Assembly: GCA_014871385.1 (NCBI GenBank)
Contig: CM026431.1
Location: 16,837,657 to 16,901,656, forward strand
Direction of reading: 5' to 3'
Origin: Ceratodon purpureus
Taxonomy: Eukaryota > Streptophyta > Bryopsida > Pseudoditrichales > Ditrichaceae
Length of the DNA: 64,000 nucleotides
Under the pieces are notes generated by a model. It was not told the DNA's origin. It saw nothing but the letters and a program-made list of their open reading frames with translations, and did not search any database. Below, in pieces: positions 12,333-23,434 of the stretch. The translations under genes were made by a program, and so were the position numbers. Every line of letters starts with the position of its first letter. Within the stretch, counting starts at the first letter, position 1.

Positions 12333-14050
12333 TTAGGGTACATCCGGACTTGGCTGTACAGAACTACTTTTAGGTTGGCAAGTGTGGTTATGGTAATGGT
12401 GCGTCCGCACTTGGAACGTTAAGTTCTAGGCCGGTGACTTGGCAGCCCATGTGGCGGATGAATAATTGACGTGGACCAAAGAATTATCTCAAAGGTTGGC
12501 CGTTGGTAGCTCGAAGAGACAGAGGAGTTAACTATTAGAGCGAACTTAAAAATAAATCGATTTCAGATTGTAAATCTACAGTTAATTGGAAGTTCACCGG
12601 TGGTTTCTATTTGACACTCCAAGGGGCACTTAAGTTATTTGCAACATGGACAAATTCTCAGCGGTTCAAGAACAATTGAATGCAAAAATAACGCGGGCAG
12701 TCCTACAAAGGTGGTAACAGTCACATGAGCACAACTTCTATATCTACTGTACACTATCCTCGAGGGACGCACTCTCTACAGTGACTCCTAGCAGCTGCGT
12801 GGATTCTCACACTCCGCCATCGTCGAGTTTGCTGCACCTGTTTCTTGGAATAGCAGCTCATTTCTTCACCGCCGAAGCTGAATTCACCATAGTTTTCTGG
12901 GCGTATCCTTATACCGCAGCAGATGACTTCCCTGCATCGTCGAAACAGCAACCCCAAGGTAAGTGAAACATTCACAATGTAGTTGTGATTACAATGCAAA
13001 TGTCATTTGAAGTTTAAATTCTGACAAAGTTATACCTTGCGGTAGTAGTCGCTGGTCAATTTCCGGCACCTCCATCTTCACAGAGTGGTCGACCTGAGCT
13101 TAGCATGGTCATTTTTCTCCATGGTCGACAAGAGACTTGCACCCCCCCCCCCCCCTCCCCAAACCCCCTCCGAAGCTCAAATTAGTGTAGGCATTTTTAT
13201 TTTCATATCGACTTTAATGTGATATACAGTTGTTTAATATAAACGACGTGGTTCCATGCAGTGAACAATGCCCGAATGGCACCAACTCAGTCACCAACCA
13301 AAGCTGTGCCAACCAGAGCAAATTCAAAGGGAAGCGCAAAGCAACAGCAGTGACAGGCGCTGGTACTAGTTCATAACAAGGTGAGGGCAATGGACAGTCT
13401 AAGCGTCGCAAGGAGCGAGACGCCAACTGGAGTAAAGATGAGATTCTTGCACTTGTGGAGGCCAAACGGCTTGAGCACTTAGAGGAAATGGAGGTGATTG
13501 ATGCCAGAGATTTAATGTCTACCGATGTGACAAAGTGGGGGAAGATTGCTATAGATGTAAACGAGATCACAGGAGGGGGGGTGCTCCGGGAGGGCCCAGC
13601 TTGTAAACACAAGTAGCAATCAATGATGTCTGATTTCAAACGCATTGCAGATTACTATCAGGAATGACGAAGAGTATTTCCTCATTAACTTTGCAGATAG
13701 GAGAAAACAGAACTTGCCGAGGTCCTTTTTCAAGAAGGTGTACACCAGCATGTATGAGTTCTTCATCACACGCCCCATGATGACCCCCCCCCCCCCCCTA
13801 TAGCCAGGACCTTCTCCGACTTCAGGATGGTAACTTCAGAAGTGACAATAGAAGGGAGATTGCTGTAATGGTCCTCCCAGAGATCAAGGACTACAACAGT
13901 GACATTGACTCCCAACCCGACCCTTTTATGATGAGTGACAGTATAGGAGACTCGAGAGATGTAACCGTGAGGCTTCACACTTGTGAATCCAACTCTGACA
14001 TTTCCCACTCAGGGAATGGACCATGGAGTAACCAACGAAGAAACGTTTCC

Positions 14051-15318
14051 CACCATGGGAGAGATGCGTCAAAGATAACGCCGTTTAACGCGGTTTTTAA
14101 CGCGGTTTAACGTGGATTTTTTGACTAATCAAAAGTGACGCGCCCTGTCACATAGGTCTTTTGATTATGACGCGACGCGTCATAATACGTTAAAACGTTT
14201 TAACGTGCGCACGTCATCTCTGTTAAACCACGTTACTCGGAATTGCCAAAAGTTACCTGGGGTCAGTAAATTGAGGGAGTTACTTTTTGCCACGTGAGCA
14301 TTTCCCGCTGTTTTTCATTCCACGTTGGAGTTTACGTGGATATTTCCCTCCATTGTCCATTCTACGTCAGACATTGCGTGGCAGTTGACGTGGCACTTGA
14401 TTTCAACGGCTGAGATGGTGACACGTGTCATGATCACGGATCGTAGAATATTCCCGGATGCGTTTACGGTGTCGGGTTTTGTATGTTTACAGAAACGGTT
14501 TATGTTGACGGTTTTTGTGTGTTTACGTAAACGTAGTGTGACGTGTTTTGTATGTTTACGTAAACGTAGTGTGGACGTTCATTATAATGTGTTTGGACGT
14601 TGATAAACGCATGTGTCACGTATTTGAATGCGTTTTGAAAAACGCATTTAGACGGAAGTTGACGTTCGCAGCGTCAACTCTTTGTAACATTAAAGTGGAT
14701 TTTGGATGTTCACTGAAACGCAATTTAATGTTTATCCGGACGCATAGCTCATGATCATTATGACACATATAAACACTATTCAACGTAAGCAATAACGTTC
14801 TGTAACGCAAGAGAACGTCATTCAAAACGCAAACGAAGCGTCAATTAAAACAAAAATAAACACACTGTAATATTTTGATACAATGTTTTGTCTTTCAAAT
14901 ACAAAATACATAAAGTCTACCTCTACATTGCGATAGCATACAACTTTCTACCAAAATGAGCTCGTCCACTTCTTGGAGATGCGATTGGCATGTAGAGGAA
15001 GCAAATGGTGCGTACATTCCAGGAGGCTCAGGCTAGATTCTTCTTAATCTACACAGCCCACGTGATCAAGCCAACGGTGAGGTCACAGCAACAAATCAGC
15101 CATACAATCTCGTCTGAAGGTTAGTATCAAGAAGCTCTTACCCGTTTAAAGGTTTTCACCAGCACTGTTGCATTCTGTCCCAACAATTTCTCCAAACCCC
15201 CATCTTCTTCCTGTATACACAATTGCGTCATCATTAGGATAGAGGAAAGTAATGGCCTCAGGAAAGTAGTATTCAACTTCTACACTCACACACACACACA
15301 CACATTCCTAGCTCCACA

Positions 15319-15359
<41 letters not shown>

Positions 15360-16589
15360 TCACACACACACACACACACACATTGTCAGACACACACACA
15401 CACACTGTCACACACTCCTAGCTCCATACTCACACACACTCCTTGCTCCATACTCAAACACATACACTCCTTGCTCCATACTCAAACACACACACTCCTA
15501 GCTCCAGCTGAAACACCCACATAGAGAGAAAAAGAGTCAATTCTCACTTCAAAACCCCCTCCAAAACCTAGCCGCCACACCCTAGCCGTCAAACCCTAGC
15601 CGCCAAGCCCTAGCTGCCAAACCCTAGCTGCCAACCCTAGCTGCCTTCATTTTTTGTAATACATTTGAACGCATTTTATGTTACAAGAAACGCACTTCCC
15701 GTTACAAGAAACGCACTTTCTGACCCAAGAAACGCGTGCGTCACTGTTGACAGCCTCCTAGACTCCCAAATAAAATATTGCAGGCGAAATCTTACATTCC
15801 ACGTCACCAAATTCCTCCACGCACACATTCCACATCAGCGCACGCATTCCACGTCAGATATGTTCGTACGTTTTTTGTAACACATCTTAACGCACTCTCT
15901 GTCACAAGAAACGCGCGCGTCAATGTTGACAGCCCCCCGGGCTCTCAAACATTGCTTCATCGGTCAAACCCTAAACCTTCCACCTCAGCCTATCACCCTA
16001 CAACGCATTCCACGTCAGCACAGTCATCCCACGTCAGATTTCTCGGTACGTTTTTTTTAACACACTTGGACGTGGCGCATGTTACCTTTAACGCCTCAAT
16101 GTTATAAGAAACGCGCTGCTCTGGATACTACTATGGTCAACTATAGTCAAAACTACCTTCCACGTCAGCCATTGACTCTTCAAGCATTCCACGTCAGCGC
16201 ACTCATTCCACGTCAGTCAATGTGTTACGTTTTTTTTAACACATTTTAACGTAGCACCTATTAAGATTGACGTCCTCCCTGTCATAAGAAACGTGCTGAC
16301 GTGGAAACTTACTATATTTAGTCATATCTAAAGTTCCTTGAGGTAAAAAAGTAGGTGAAAAAATTACTGTCCAACAGGAACGTGTCCGTTTAATTTAACG
16401 TGATGCCGTTATTTGGAACGTATAAATTTTATTCGCGTTTCACCCATATCCTCTTTGACGCAGTGACGTTATTGGTGACTTTTTCACGTTAAAACGCTTG
16501 ACGCGCGCCACGTTTAATTGGATATTTTTTCCACACTAATTCAGGATAGTGTGGATTTACGTCAAGTTTGACGCATCTCTGCCATGGTG
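14051..16589. mobile_element. CACTA-like element copy B, nested in Harbinger ORF1
   Basis: The ends form an inverted repeat of about 24 bp that starts CACCATGG, then one mismatch, then AGAGATGCGTC. The termini are therefore CACCA rather than CACTA. An exact 3-bp duplication, TCC, flanks it (14048-14050, 16590-16592). There is no transposase frame in its 2539 bp. The subterminal DNA is packed with ACGTCA/TGACGT motifs, including repeats of ATTCCACGTCA in the right half. About 300 bp at the left and a similar stretch at the right are recognisably related to copy A at 683-3073. The centre holds CA microsatellites. It inserted after the Harbinger, whose ORF1 it interrupts. Confidence 0.85.
15282..15410. 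repeat. CA-dinucleotide microsatellites
   Basis: Several CA runs (longest about 15318-15357) separated by short TGTC and CTCC spacers, followed by a degenerate repeat of CTCCTAGCTCCA to about 15510 and CCCTAGC repeats near 15560-15640. All lie in the centre of CACTA copy B. Confidence 0.9.
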
Positions 16590-17410
16590 TCCCCTCTCCC
16601 GACTCCCCCACCCCATACAGCTTCAACGGTTCATACCAGAGCCACGAATCCTGCGAGTGTCATTGGCAGCTCTCCACAGGGTGCAATCTTAATGCAACAG
16701 CGGCCACCGAGAACATGAGCCCCAGTCACTCCACTGCTGCAAGGGCGAATCAGGGATCCGTGGGAGCTGGAGCTCCAATGCGTAGCCCTGTCAATGTGGC
16801 TCGTCAATCGTCGAGTGCCCCCGGCCAGCCCAAGGCCCGCGCATCACCCATTGCCCCGGCGCAGGTCGCTACGGCACAAGCCGGTAGGGCAGCAAGCGTG
16901 GCCGAAAAAGGACAGCCTGGGCGTCTGTACGTGCTTTCCTCTGCATGAACTTCAATATACGATGTTAACAGACTGCATAGGAATACGAGCCAAAGGACGC
17001 ACGGCCATAGCGGTCACAAGCTCATGGCTGATGTGACCGCCAAAGCTGGTGAGCGGATGGTAAAAATCTTGTAGGATATGACGGAAGCTAGCAAGGAGAT
17101 GGAAGGGATGAGGCTGCAAATGCAAAACAAAATGCATGAGGAACAGATGTAGTACAAGCGTGACCGAAATCGGATAGAAATGGAAAACACTCGACTTGCT
17201 TTATTGAACCAGGGGCTCGTGGTGTCGGCCATCTCCAGCCTTGCTGAAGCAAATGGCAGGAGTGCAGGTCCGACAACCGCACCACAGGGGAATACTGCAT
17301 CTCAGTCCTCCTCCACAGCCGCACCCATGCCGGGCACAGAACCTCCGACGCATATTTTGACGTCGACTGAAGCTCCGGGGCAGGATGCGACCTGCCGAGC
17401 ATTCAAGTAA

Positions 17411-18031
17411 CAAGCGAGCCTGCAAAGCATTGACAGCAAGTGCTACATGCAGTAAGTCCGAAGCCAAGTTTGTATGGATTAGTGACAGGATGTTAACATG
17501 AAACATGTCGGAGGCCCTGATTGTCTTTTATGTTTGTTAGAAGAAAATAAAAAGACTACCATAGACAAACAATGGAACAGTTTTATGATCTTAATAGAAA
17601 AAAAAAAATTGGTGTGAAAGATTAACCGTAGAGGAGTTTTATGTTCTTAAATAAAAAATATAAAAAACAATGATTGTGAAATGGAAGCAGTAGAAGGGTT
17701 TACTATTCGTTGATAAGGGAAAAAAAAAAAACGATAAAATGAGACGACTGAAACTCTGAACACTGTCTCCAACTATTCAATGTGTTTTATAAAAAGAAAA
17801 GTGAAGTCCGAGAAGAGTGATTTATCTGGCAGTTAAGGGCTCTTACCATCAACGACGGAAGTAGTGTCGTAGACAGTGCTGCGCATAGTGTGACGAGAGA
17901 ATGTTGGTTAGAAATTGTGCTACAAATGTAGCCAGTCTACCTATGTCAAAAAATTTGCATCGATTAGAAAGTGCTACTTGAAGAACAAGAAGATTGCACA
18001 AGCAAATTCAGCAACCTTTTCTTAGACTCAC
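17411..18031. other. Harbinger inter-ORF spacer
   Basis: A-rich DNA between the 3' ends of ORF1 and the transposase, presumably holding both 3' UTRs. No gene is seen. Confidence 0.6.
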
Positions 18032-19601
18032 CTAGTTATTCCCTCGACGGTTGGCCAGATATGTTCCAAGGGCTTCACTTTTCAGATCGCCTTGTACATA
18101 ATCCATATTAGGAGGACCTGGCGAAGGTGCCTCCACAATTGGATCGTCGTTGACATCCGGTACCATACCCTCGTTCTGTAGAATCTCCAGCAGAAGTTCA
18201 ACCTCGTTGATTGATTGACCCTAAAGTAGATTATGTAACAAACAGAACGTCACAATCACGTCTGGCAAGAAGGTAACGTGGAGGTCTGACTTCAACATAA
18301 GCTCTCGGAACATCTGCTTCAGGATACCAAACGCATGGTCCACAACAGACCGACCCTTGCGCAATTTTTTACTAAATAACCGTTGGGCGTATGAACGATG
18401 TGCACCACCTCCATGGCCATCTCTGTAAGGGGTTAGCAACTAGGAGAGGAGGTGGTAGCCCTTGTCCCCAATGAGGTATGGACTGAAACCATGCTGGGAA
18501 TACGTCACATCAAATAAGTTGGTCTGTGTAGCTAAATGGTACAGTCTTGATCTCTTCAGCACACAGACGTCGTGAGTGGATCTAGGCATTTCCATAGAGA
18601 CGTCAAGAAACCTTGCCGTCCTATCAACCACAACTTGGCATTGTAAGCTATACCCGGATGTCTTGAAATAATAGTAATCTTCAAGGGATAAAGTTGGTTT
18701 CCTGATCTCGAAATGAATACCATCAATAGCGCCCACCACAGCAGGCAAACTACAGTACTGTTCAAACTCCTGCATCGTCTCGATGAGTCTGTTCCCTTTC
18801 GGCCACTCAATTTCCCCTCTAAGCTCAATGTTTATTGCATTCACCACATCCCTTAAGATTTCGCTGACTGTTTGTGTTCTAACTGCAAACATCTCCGAGC
18901 AGATGAGCAAGGAGGCCCCCTGTGTCAGCTTATACAACGCACAAGCGACTCTAATCAGCGCCGGTATGGGACGGCGAAACTTTGTATCTTGTTTCTCAAC
19001 GTGTGGAGCTAACACATTAGAAAGTCTCATCACCGAGGCCTTCGACATACGGAAGTTTTTAATCCATCGGGTCTCCTCAAACTCAAACATCACAAATTGA
19101 GAAAACCAAGTCGTTGAGCAAGGCAAGACCCACCAGCCAAGGTCAGGGGGGAGGAGTGCCGTGGAATATTGGACCCGAAAGTCATGTAACACGGCGGCAA
19201 TAATCGAATTCATGTCCATCAAGGTGCGATGGACAGTGTCCACTACAATTGCTCTCCCGGCTCCGTCTTCGCTTTGGGGTTGCTGAGCACAGAACATCCC
19301 GTCGACAGCGTTTTGAAGCAGCACTACTAACGCTGGCAGGAACTGCCCAACGGCGGGCACAGATCCAACACTCGGCATTGCCACAGACAACAACTCGGGG
19401 AAAAGGATAAAAAAAAAACCCAGAAACCCCCCAACAATGACGCTGAAGCAGAGAACTGCGGACAAAGCTATGGCTCCCCAACACACCGCCGAAGGTTAAA
19501 AAACTTACCTGAAATTGCAGAAACGAACCGCTGAAACTCGACTCACTCGGGATGTTGTCCGCCTCTTCTCTGCGCAAGTGATCTACAACATCTTGCCACA
19601 T
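18032..19601 (-). pseudogene. PIF/Harbinger (HARBI1-like) transposase, two in-frame stops
   Basis: The DDE transposase of the element. A short first exon (19601 down to about 19510, ending ...FLQFQ before GTAAGT) leads to a main frame with three acidic catalytic positions: D in AIDG (about 18723), D in RSTHD (about 18570) and D in GDKGY (about 18465). The fourth region reads VVDHAFGILK (about 18339), where the family normally has Glu, so the catalytic E appears as D. An in-frame TAG at 18440-18442 sits where the family has Trp before the TPYRD motif, and a second stop lies at 18221-18223. The frame then runs to a natural stop at 18032. Nuclease activity is unlikely from this copy. Confidence 0.85.
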
Positions 19602-20229
19602 GGCCGGTTAACGAAAAGGAATTAAATGGCAGAAATAGAAACCATGGAGATCAATACACAATCACAGGCCAATGGAAATGCCAATCACACTTACCGCAAA
19701 GCAGCGGCGCCTTCAATCCTCCGAACACATTGAGGGCCACAATTCCTCGGTCCCCACAATGCCGGCAGAGGCAATTGTTCACAACTGCGCCCAAATCCAC
19801 AACGACGGTGCCATGGCGAGAAAAAAAGGATAGAAATGTGCTAAGCGGAAGAACATCGTGATATTAAAACACAAGTTCTAAGGAAGAAGAGCAGGGTGCA
19901 TGAGAGAGAAGACAAGCACGTAGTGGAGCGAGAGGAGACGGCTCAGTTCCCAGTGGCTGCGGGATGTGACTGCCCGCGGAGAGCCACTTTGCCCACTCGA
20001 CATTGCTTTTCACACATCTCATCACATACTGCCACCATTTTGTATTTTACCGACCCAAATGCGGATACATGTACAGAAATACGGTGAATACAGAACAACC
20101 TTGGGTTACACATTATCCGGGTCACCAATTCTCATCTGACAGTGTGAAAAGGTTCTTTGCCTAAGTGGGTCCCATGGATATAGGGTCAACGCACAGAGGT
20201 TCCTATATCCAGGTGCGGAAGTACCCTTA

Positions 20230-21136
20230 GTCTATCTTATATTTTGCTATAGTTCAAAAAAAAACACATGAAACAACATTGAGTTCTCGGTTCTATAGAT
20301 TCTTAAGATTTAAATAAGTCCAGTTTAATAATCTATCTATGATTTTTTGACATTTTTCATAATAAGTTTTCAGAGATTAAAATTTTCAACTATCCTGCCC
20401 TTCATTAATAATTCTGAACATGTTAATTGGTTCCATTGATAGTATCTCTGTATATTTAAGTTGATGTTGCAAGGACAATCAACATTATTTGTGCCAAGAA
20501 CTCAAGGTTATCTATAGAGAAGGCATACACCTCAAGAATACGATCTAACTTATAATTACAAATTTAATTATAATTAGTACATCAACGAAGGACAAGTTAC
20601 TGCATTCTTTTAAAAATTCCTGCACATTACCATCCAAGCAGTCATTGAACATGTCAAAATCATGCGCCACGCGAGGGATTTCGGCTTCGGGGATTACAGA
20701 TCCTCTCAGTCAGTGTCCGTCGGATCCGAGCATCAAGTTGTGACTGCTTACTTTTCCTGCATATCAGTCTGGATAAGGTCCTGCGTTCGACGCATCCCGT
20801 ATTGGAACGAGGAAGTGGAGATGTAGTAATGCCGTCAGACCTAGATTTAGGGTTTAGGTCATACTCTCTGCCATGGAACTTCAAGACCCTGGAAACAAAG
20901 AAACAGAAGCAATAACACCTGTATTTTTATGTCTGACAAGAAAACAATTACCAGACCGATGTACCGATGAAATATACGAATCAGGACCCTCATATTAAAT
21001 GTGAATTCTGGGATAAAGCCAACGAGTATCCCGTTTCATTGCCATTACTTCTCAGAAAGGAAATTCAAGAAATACATTCTTCAAAAGTCCGATCAAAACA
21101 CATGCCAAATTGAGGTGTTTGCTGAATACACTAGCT
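20230..21136. other. Spacer between Harbinger and RPS6 3' end
   Basis: AT-rich DNA to about 20640, then more balanced sequence that probably includes the RPS6 3' UTR just below 21137. A minus-strand open frame at 20660-20884 (basic, 74 codons) resembles nothing known and is not called. Confidence 0.55.
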
Positions 21137-22443
21137 CTAGGCCTCAGGCTTGGCAATGGAGGCGCGAGAAGCACGTTTCTTTGCCAAACTCTCACTACGG
21201 TGCTCGCGCTGTTCCTTAATGCGAAGAGCCAAAAGTTTTTGGTACTCCGCCGCTTCGGTCTTTGCCTTAGCAACCCTCTGCTTCTTGACTGCGACTCTCT
21301 GACGCTTCCTCTGCAAAGTCAAAGGAGTCACCAGCCTCTGAATCTTAGGTGCCTTGCTCCTCTTCTTGCCTGAAGAGACAAACAGTGAAGGTTAGTCACG
21401 AGTACGAGTCACATCCAGCAAAAAAATAGTCAATAAAAATAATACAAATGATAGTAGAGGTTCATGCTAAGCTTGGAAAAAGATGTTACCTGTGGCAGAC
21501 ACGAAGCTGCGACGATAGGTGTTGACGTACTTTCGCACATCATCCTCCTTGGTAAGGTTGAAAAGCTTGCGAATTTTGGTGGCTCTCTTCGGACCTCTCA
21601 TTCTTGGCTTCTCAATATCCGTCAGTCCAGGGAGATCATTGTCACCTAAAAGTAGGAGAGCAGCATTAAGTACCTGATCTGACAATATCAGCATCTGAGA
21701 CAGAACCTAAAACCTAGATAATTCGCAAAGAATATCCTATATAAAGGATGTTGTTTCCGATGAAACCCTGCCACGAAAAAAAGTCCTACTATATTCTCAG
21801 TCCCATCAGGATGATTGTTATTACCTTGCTTGACAATGACGAGGTTGAGAACAGAGAGGTCGGGGCTAACAATGCACCCCCTGACGGACTTACGCCTGCG
21901 CTCACCGTTACGCCTCCCGTGTCCTCTGAAACAGGAGACACCTGACAAAACAAACAGAATAAAAAACGAAAGGCTTAGACCAGAAATTATTTAGACCGGT
22001 AACGTTAGAACATTGCTTTGATTAAACAAACCACACTTTATGGAAATAGTAAGCAAGCTTTACCTCGGTGCATCAGGAGCTGGACACGGCCTTGAGTAAG
22101 AACCCCCTGCTTCATGGGGAAACCCTGCTTGTCGCAGCCTCCCATGATCTTGAAGACGTACCCCTTGAACTCATCTCCGAGCTGGTCACCGCTCACCTCC
22201 TGGGCCAGCCTCTTGTCGTAGAATTGACGACTGAATGAGAAGAAATTCAATTAATCCTTGGAGGACATGTAGTGATAGTAAGACAAGCTTTACACATATC
22301 CAATTAAAAAGAAGAAGTGCAAATGAACGAGAGACTACCTTGCAAGAGGGACTTCATCATGGCCAAAAGCAGACGCTCGAATCAAAGAAACCCTAAAAGG
22401 AAAAAACCCTAAACAGCGAGACAGTGCGCATGCGGGTGGAGAT

Positions 22444-22488
<45 letters not shown>

Positions 22489-22582
22489 GGAGAGTGGTGG
22501 GGGAGACTCACAGCTTGGCATCGTCATCGATTTCGACCTTCTTCTGGCACCCCGTGGTGGGGTTGGCAATGTTAAGCTTCAT
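21137..22582 (-). CDS. RPS6: 40S ribosomal protein S6 (eS6)
   Basis: Structural protein of the cytosolic small ribosomal subunit, phosphorylated in its C-terminal tail by S6 kinase downstream of TOR. Five exons in consistent phase encode 247 aa, the usual plant length: 22512-22582, 22064-22230, 21825-21941, 21490-21645, 21137-21369. The N-terminus [15 protein letters not shown] is nearly identical to plant eS6. Other landmarks are [58 protein letters not shown] and the basic tail with [14 protein letters not shown] serines, here written [15 protein letters not shown]. The start is fixed by homology. Intron 1 carries an AG microsatellite and a 54-nt segment with splice-like borders. Confidence 0.97.
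22339..22392 (-). other. Possible cassette exon in RPS6 intron 1
   Basis: A 54-nt segment bordered by TTTTAG upstream and GTAGTC downstream on the minus strand. Its length is divisible by three, it matches the exon 1/exon 2 phase and contains no stop, so inclusion would insert 18 residues after residue 24. Canonical eS6 lacks it, so the main transcript must skip it. Only splice sites and phase support it. Confidence 0.25.
22449..22485. repeat. AG microsatellite in RPS6 intron 1
   Basis: About 18 AG/GA units, just downstream of exon 1 on the transcribed strand (read as CT repeats in the mRNA sense). Confidence 0.9.
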
Positions 22583-23067
22583 GGTGCCGGCGCAGGATGG
22601 AGCACGAGGAGCGGGCGGCAACGCAGCGCAGCGCAACGCAACGCGAAAGGAGTCTAGGCAGGGGGCCCTCGGCCCTTTACCCCCATCCTTCCCTCCCAAT
22701 CCCCCCCTTAGGGTTTCAGCGTTCCCGACCCCGTTCCCCTCGCTCTGCCCGTTCCCAAGCTCTGCTCCCCATACGGTCCCACCTGCCCACCTGGCACCTG
22801 GGCCCATGAGCTGCTGTTGTGTTGAGCAAGAGTCCTACCATTCAGTTACCACGTTCACTTTGGGTCATTGCTTGCTCTTTTGCTCCATTCCAATTCAATC
22901 ATTGGTAATTCCCGTTGGATCATTATCTAACCATATCTCAATTGGCTATTTCATTCCCTTTTAGGCCTGTTCATTTTGTATACATATCATGCAATTATGA
23001 TGCAACCATATAGAATCTTCCTTCTTTCATTACCAAACAATATTATGTTTAATTCAATAACAATTGT
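22583..23067. other. RPS6 promoter region and AT-rich flank
   Basis: The first 250 bp above the RPS6 start are C-rich on the plus strand and must contain the 5' UTR and promoter. Beyond about 22820 the DNA turns AT-rich. I see no other gene. Confidence 0.5.
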
Positions 23068-23434
23068 GATATATTAGAGTTATTTGTAAAGGCATCCATT
23101 TGACTTAGATATCATGAGTTTTGCTTTATTGTATTTTTTTCCAACTTCATATAGTTGGAAGGCGTGGAAGAACTTAGTGGTCTCAATGTATTTGGTGTGT
23201 CAGAGCTTGGTGGCCTCTAAACTCAAGGAAAACAAGTTTTTAAGGATGGAATGATGGCAAAACTAGTTTTTCTTGAGTTTAGAAACCACCAAGCTCTTAC
23301 ACACCAAATATAGTAAGACCATGAAGTTCTCCCATGTCTCCAAACTATTTAAAGTAAAAAAATACAAAAAACAAAACTCATGATATCTTTTGAAAACACA
23401 AGGTGAATTTGATGATAACTCTATTAAGATACCA
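23068..23434. repeat. Long foldback hairpin (about 170-bp arms)
   Basis: Left arm 23068-23240 pairs with right arm 23259-23434 around an 18-nt loop (23241-23258). The innermost 70-80 bp are the best matched: AAACTCAAG, GAGCTTGGTGG and TATTTGGTGTGT on the left recur in reverse complement on the right. Pairing continues outward through TATCATGAGTTTTG and AGAGTTAT with small mismatches and gaps. There is no protein frame. It may be a foldback MITE or a young hairpin-RNA or miRNA-type precursor. Confidence 0.8.

Larger units (their letters stand above)
13276..17410 (+). pseudogene. Harbinger ORF1 (Myb/SANT-like), split by CACTA
   Basis: In PIF/Harbinger elements ORF1 is a DNA-binding accessory protein that works with the transposase. 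Here a trihelix/SANT-like stretch is readable from about 13400 (KRRKERDANWSKDEILALV, with a later conserved Trp near TKWGKIA). A second half after the CACTA insertion (16590-17410) is Ala/Pro/Ser-rich, followed by a helical region around MQNKMHEEQM and MENTRLALLNQG, typical of ORF1 C-termini. Several stops interrupt it (for example near 13351, 13614 and 13665), and the reading frame changes. The CACTA element occupies 14051-16589. Exon structure cannot be resolved. The start at 13276 is only the first plausible ATG. Confidence 0.65.
12336..20226. mobile_element. PIF/Harbinger transposon, decayed autonomous copy
   Basis: Left terminus GGGTACATCCGGACTTGG (12336) and right terminus, in reverse complement, GGGTACTTCCGCACCTGG (ending 20226) match at 15 of 18 positions. 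Both sides are flanked by TTA (12333-12335, 20227-20229), the diagnostic 3-bp PIF/Harbinger duplication. Inside are the two genes expected of the superfamily, in tail-to-tail order: a Myb/SANT-like ORF1 on the plus strand and a DDE transposase on the minus strand. Subtracting the nested CACTA element (14051-16589 plus one TSD) leaves about 5.35 kb, normal for an autonomous Harbinger. Both genes carry stops, so this copy should be immobile on its own. Confidence 0.9.

Noticed and set aside
14051..16589. Initially read as a MULE because of the inverted ends
   Set aside because: No 9-bp duplication; extending the ends to CACCATGG reveals a clean 3-bp TCC duplication and CACTA-type subterminal repeats.
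20660..20884. 74-codon basic frame next to RPS6
   Set aside because: Unlike any known protein, no partner exon found; probably RPS6 3' flank.
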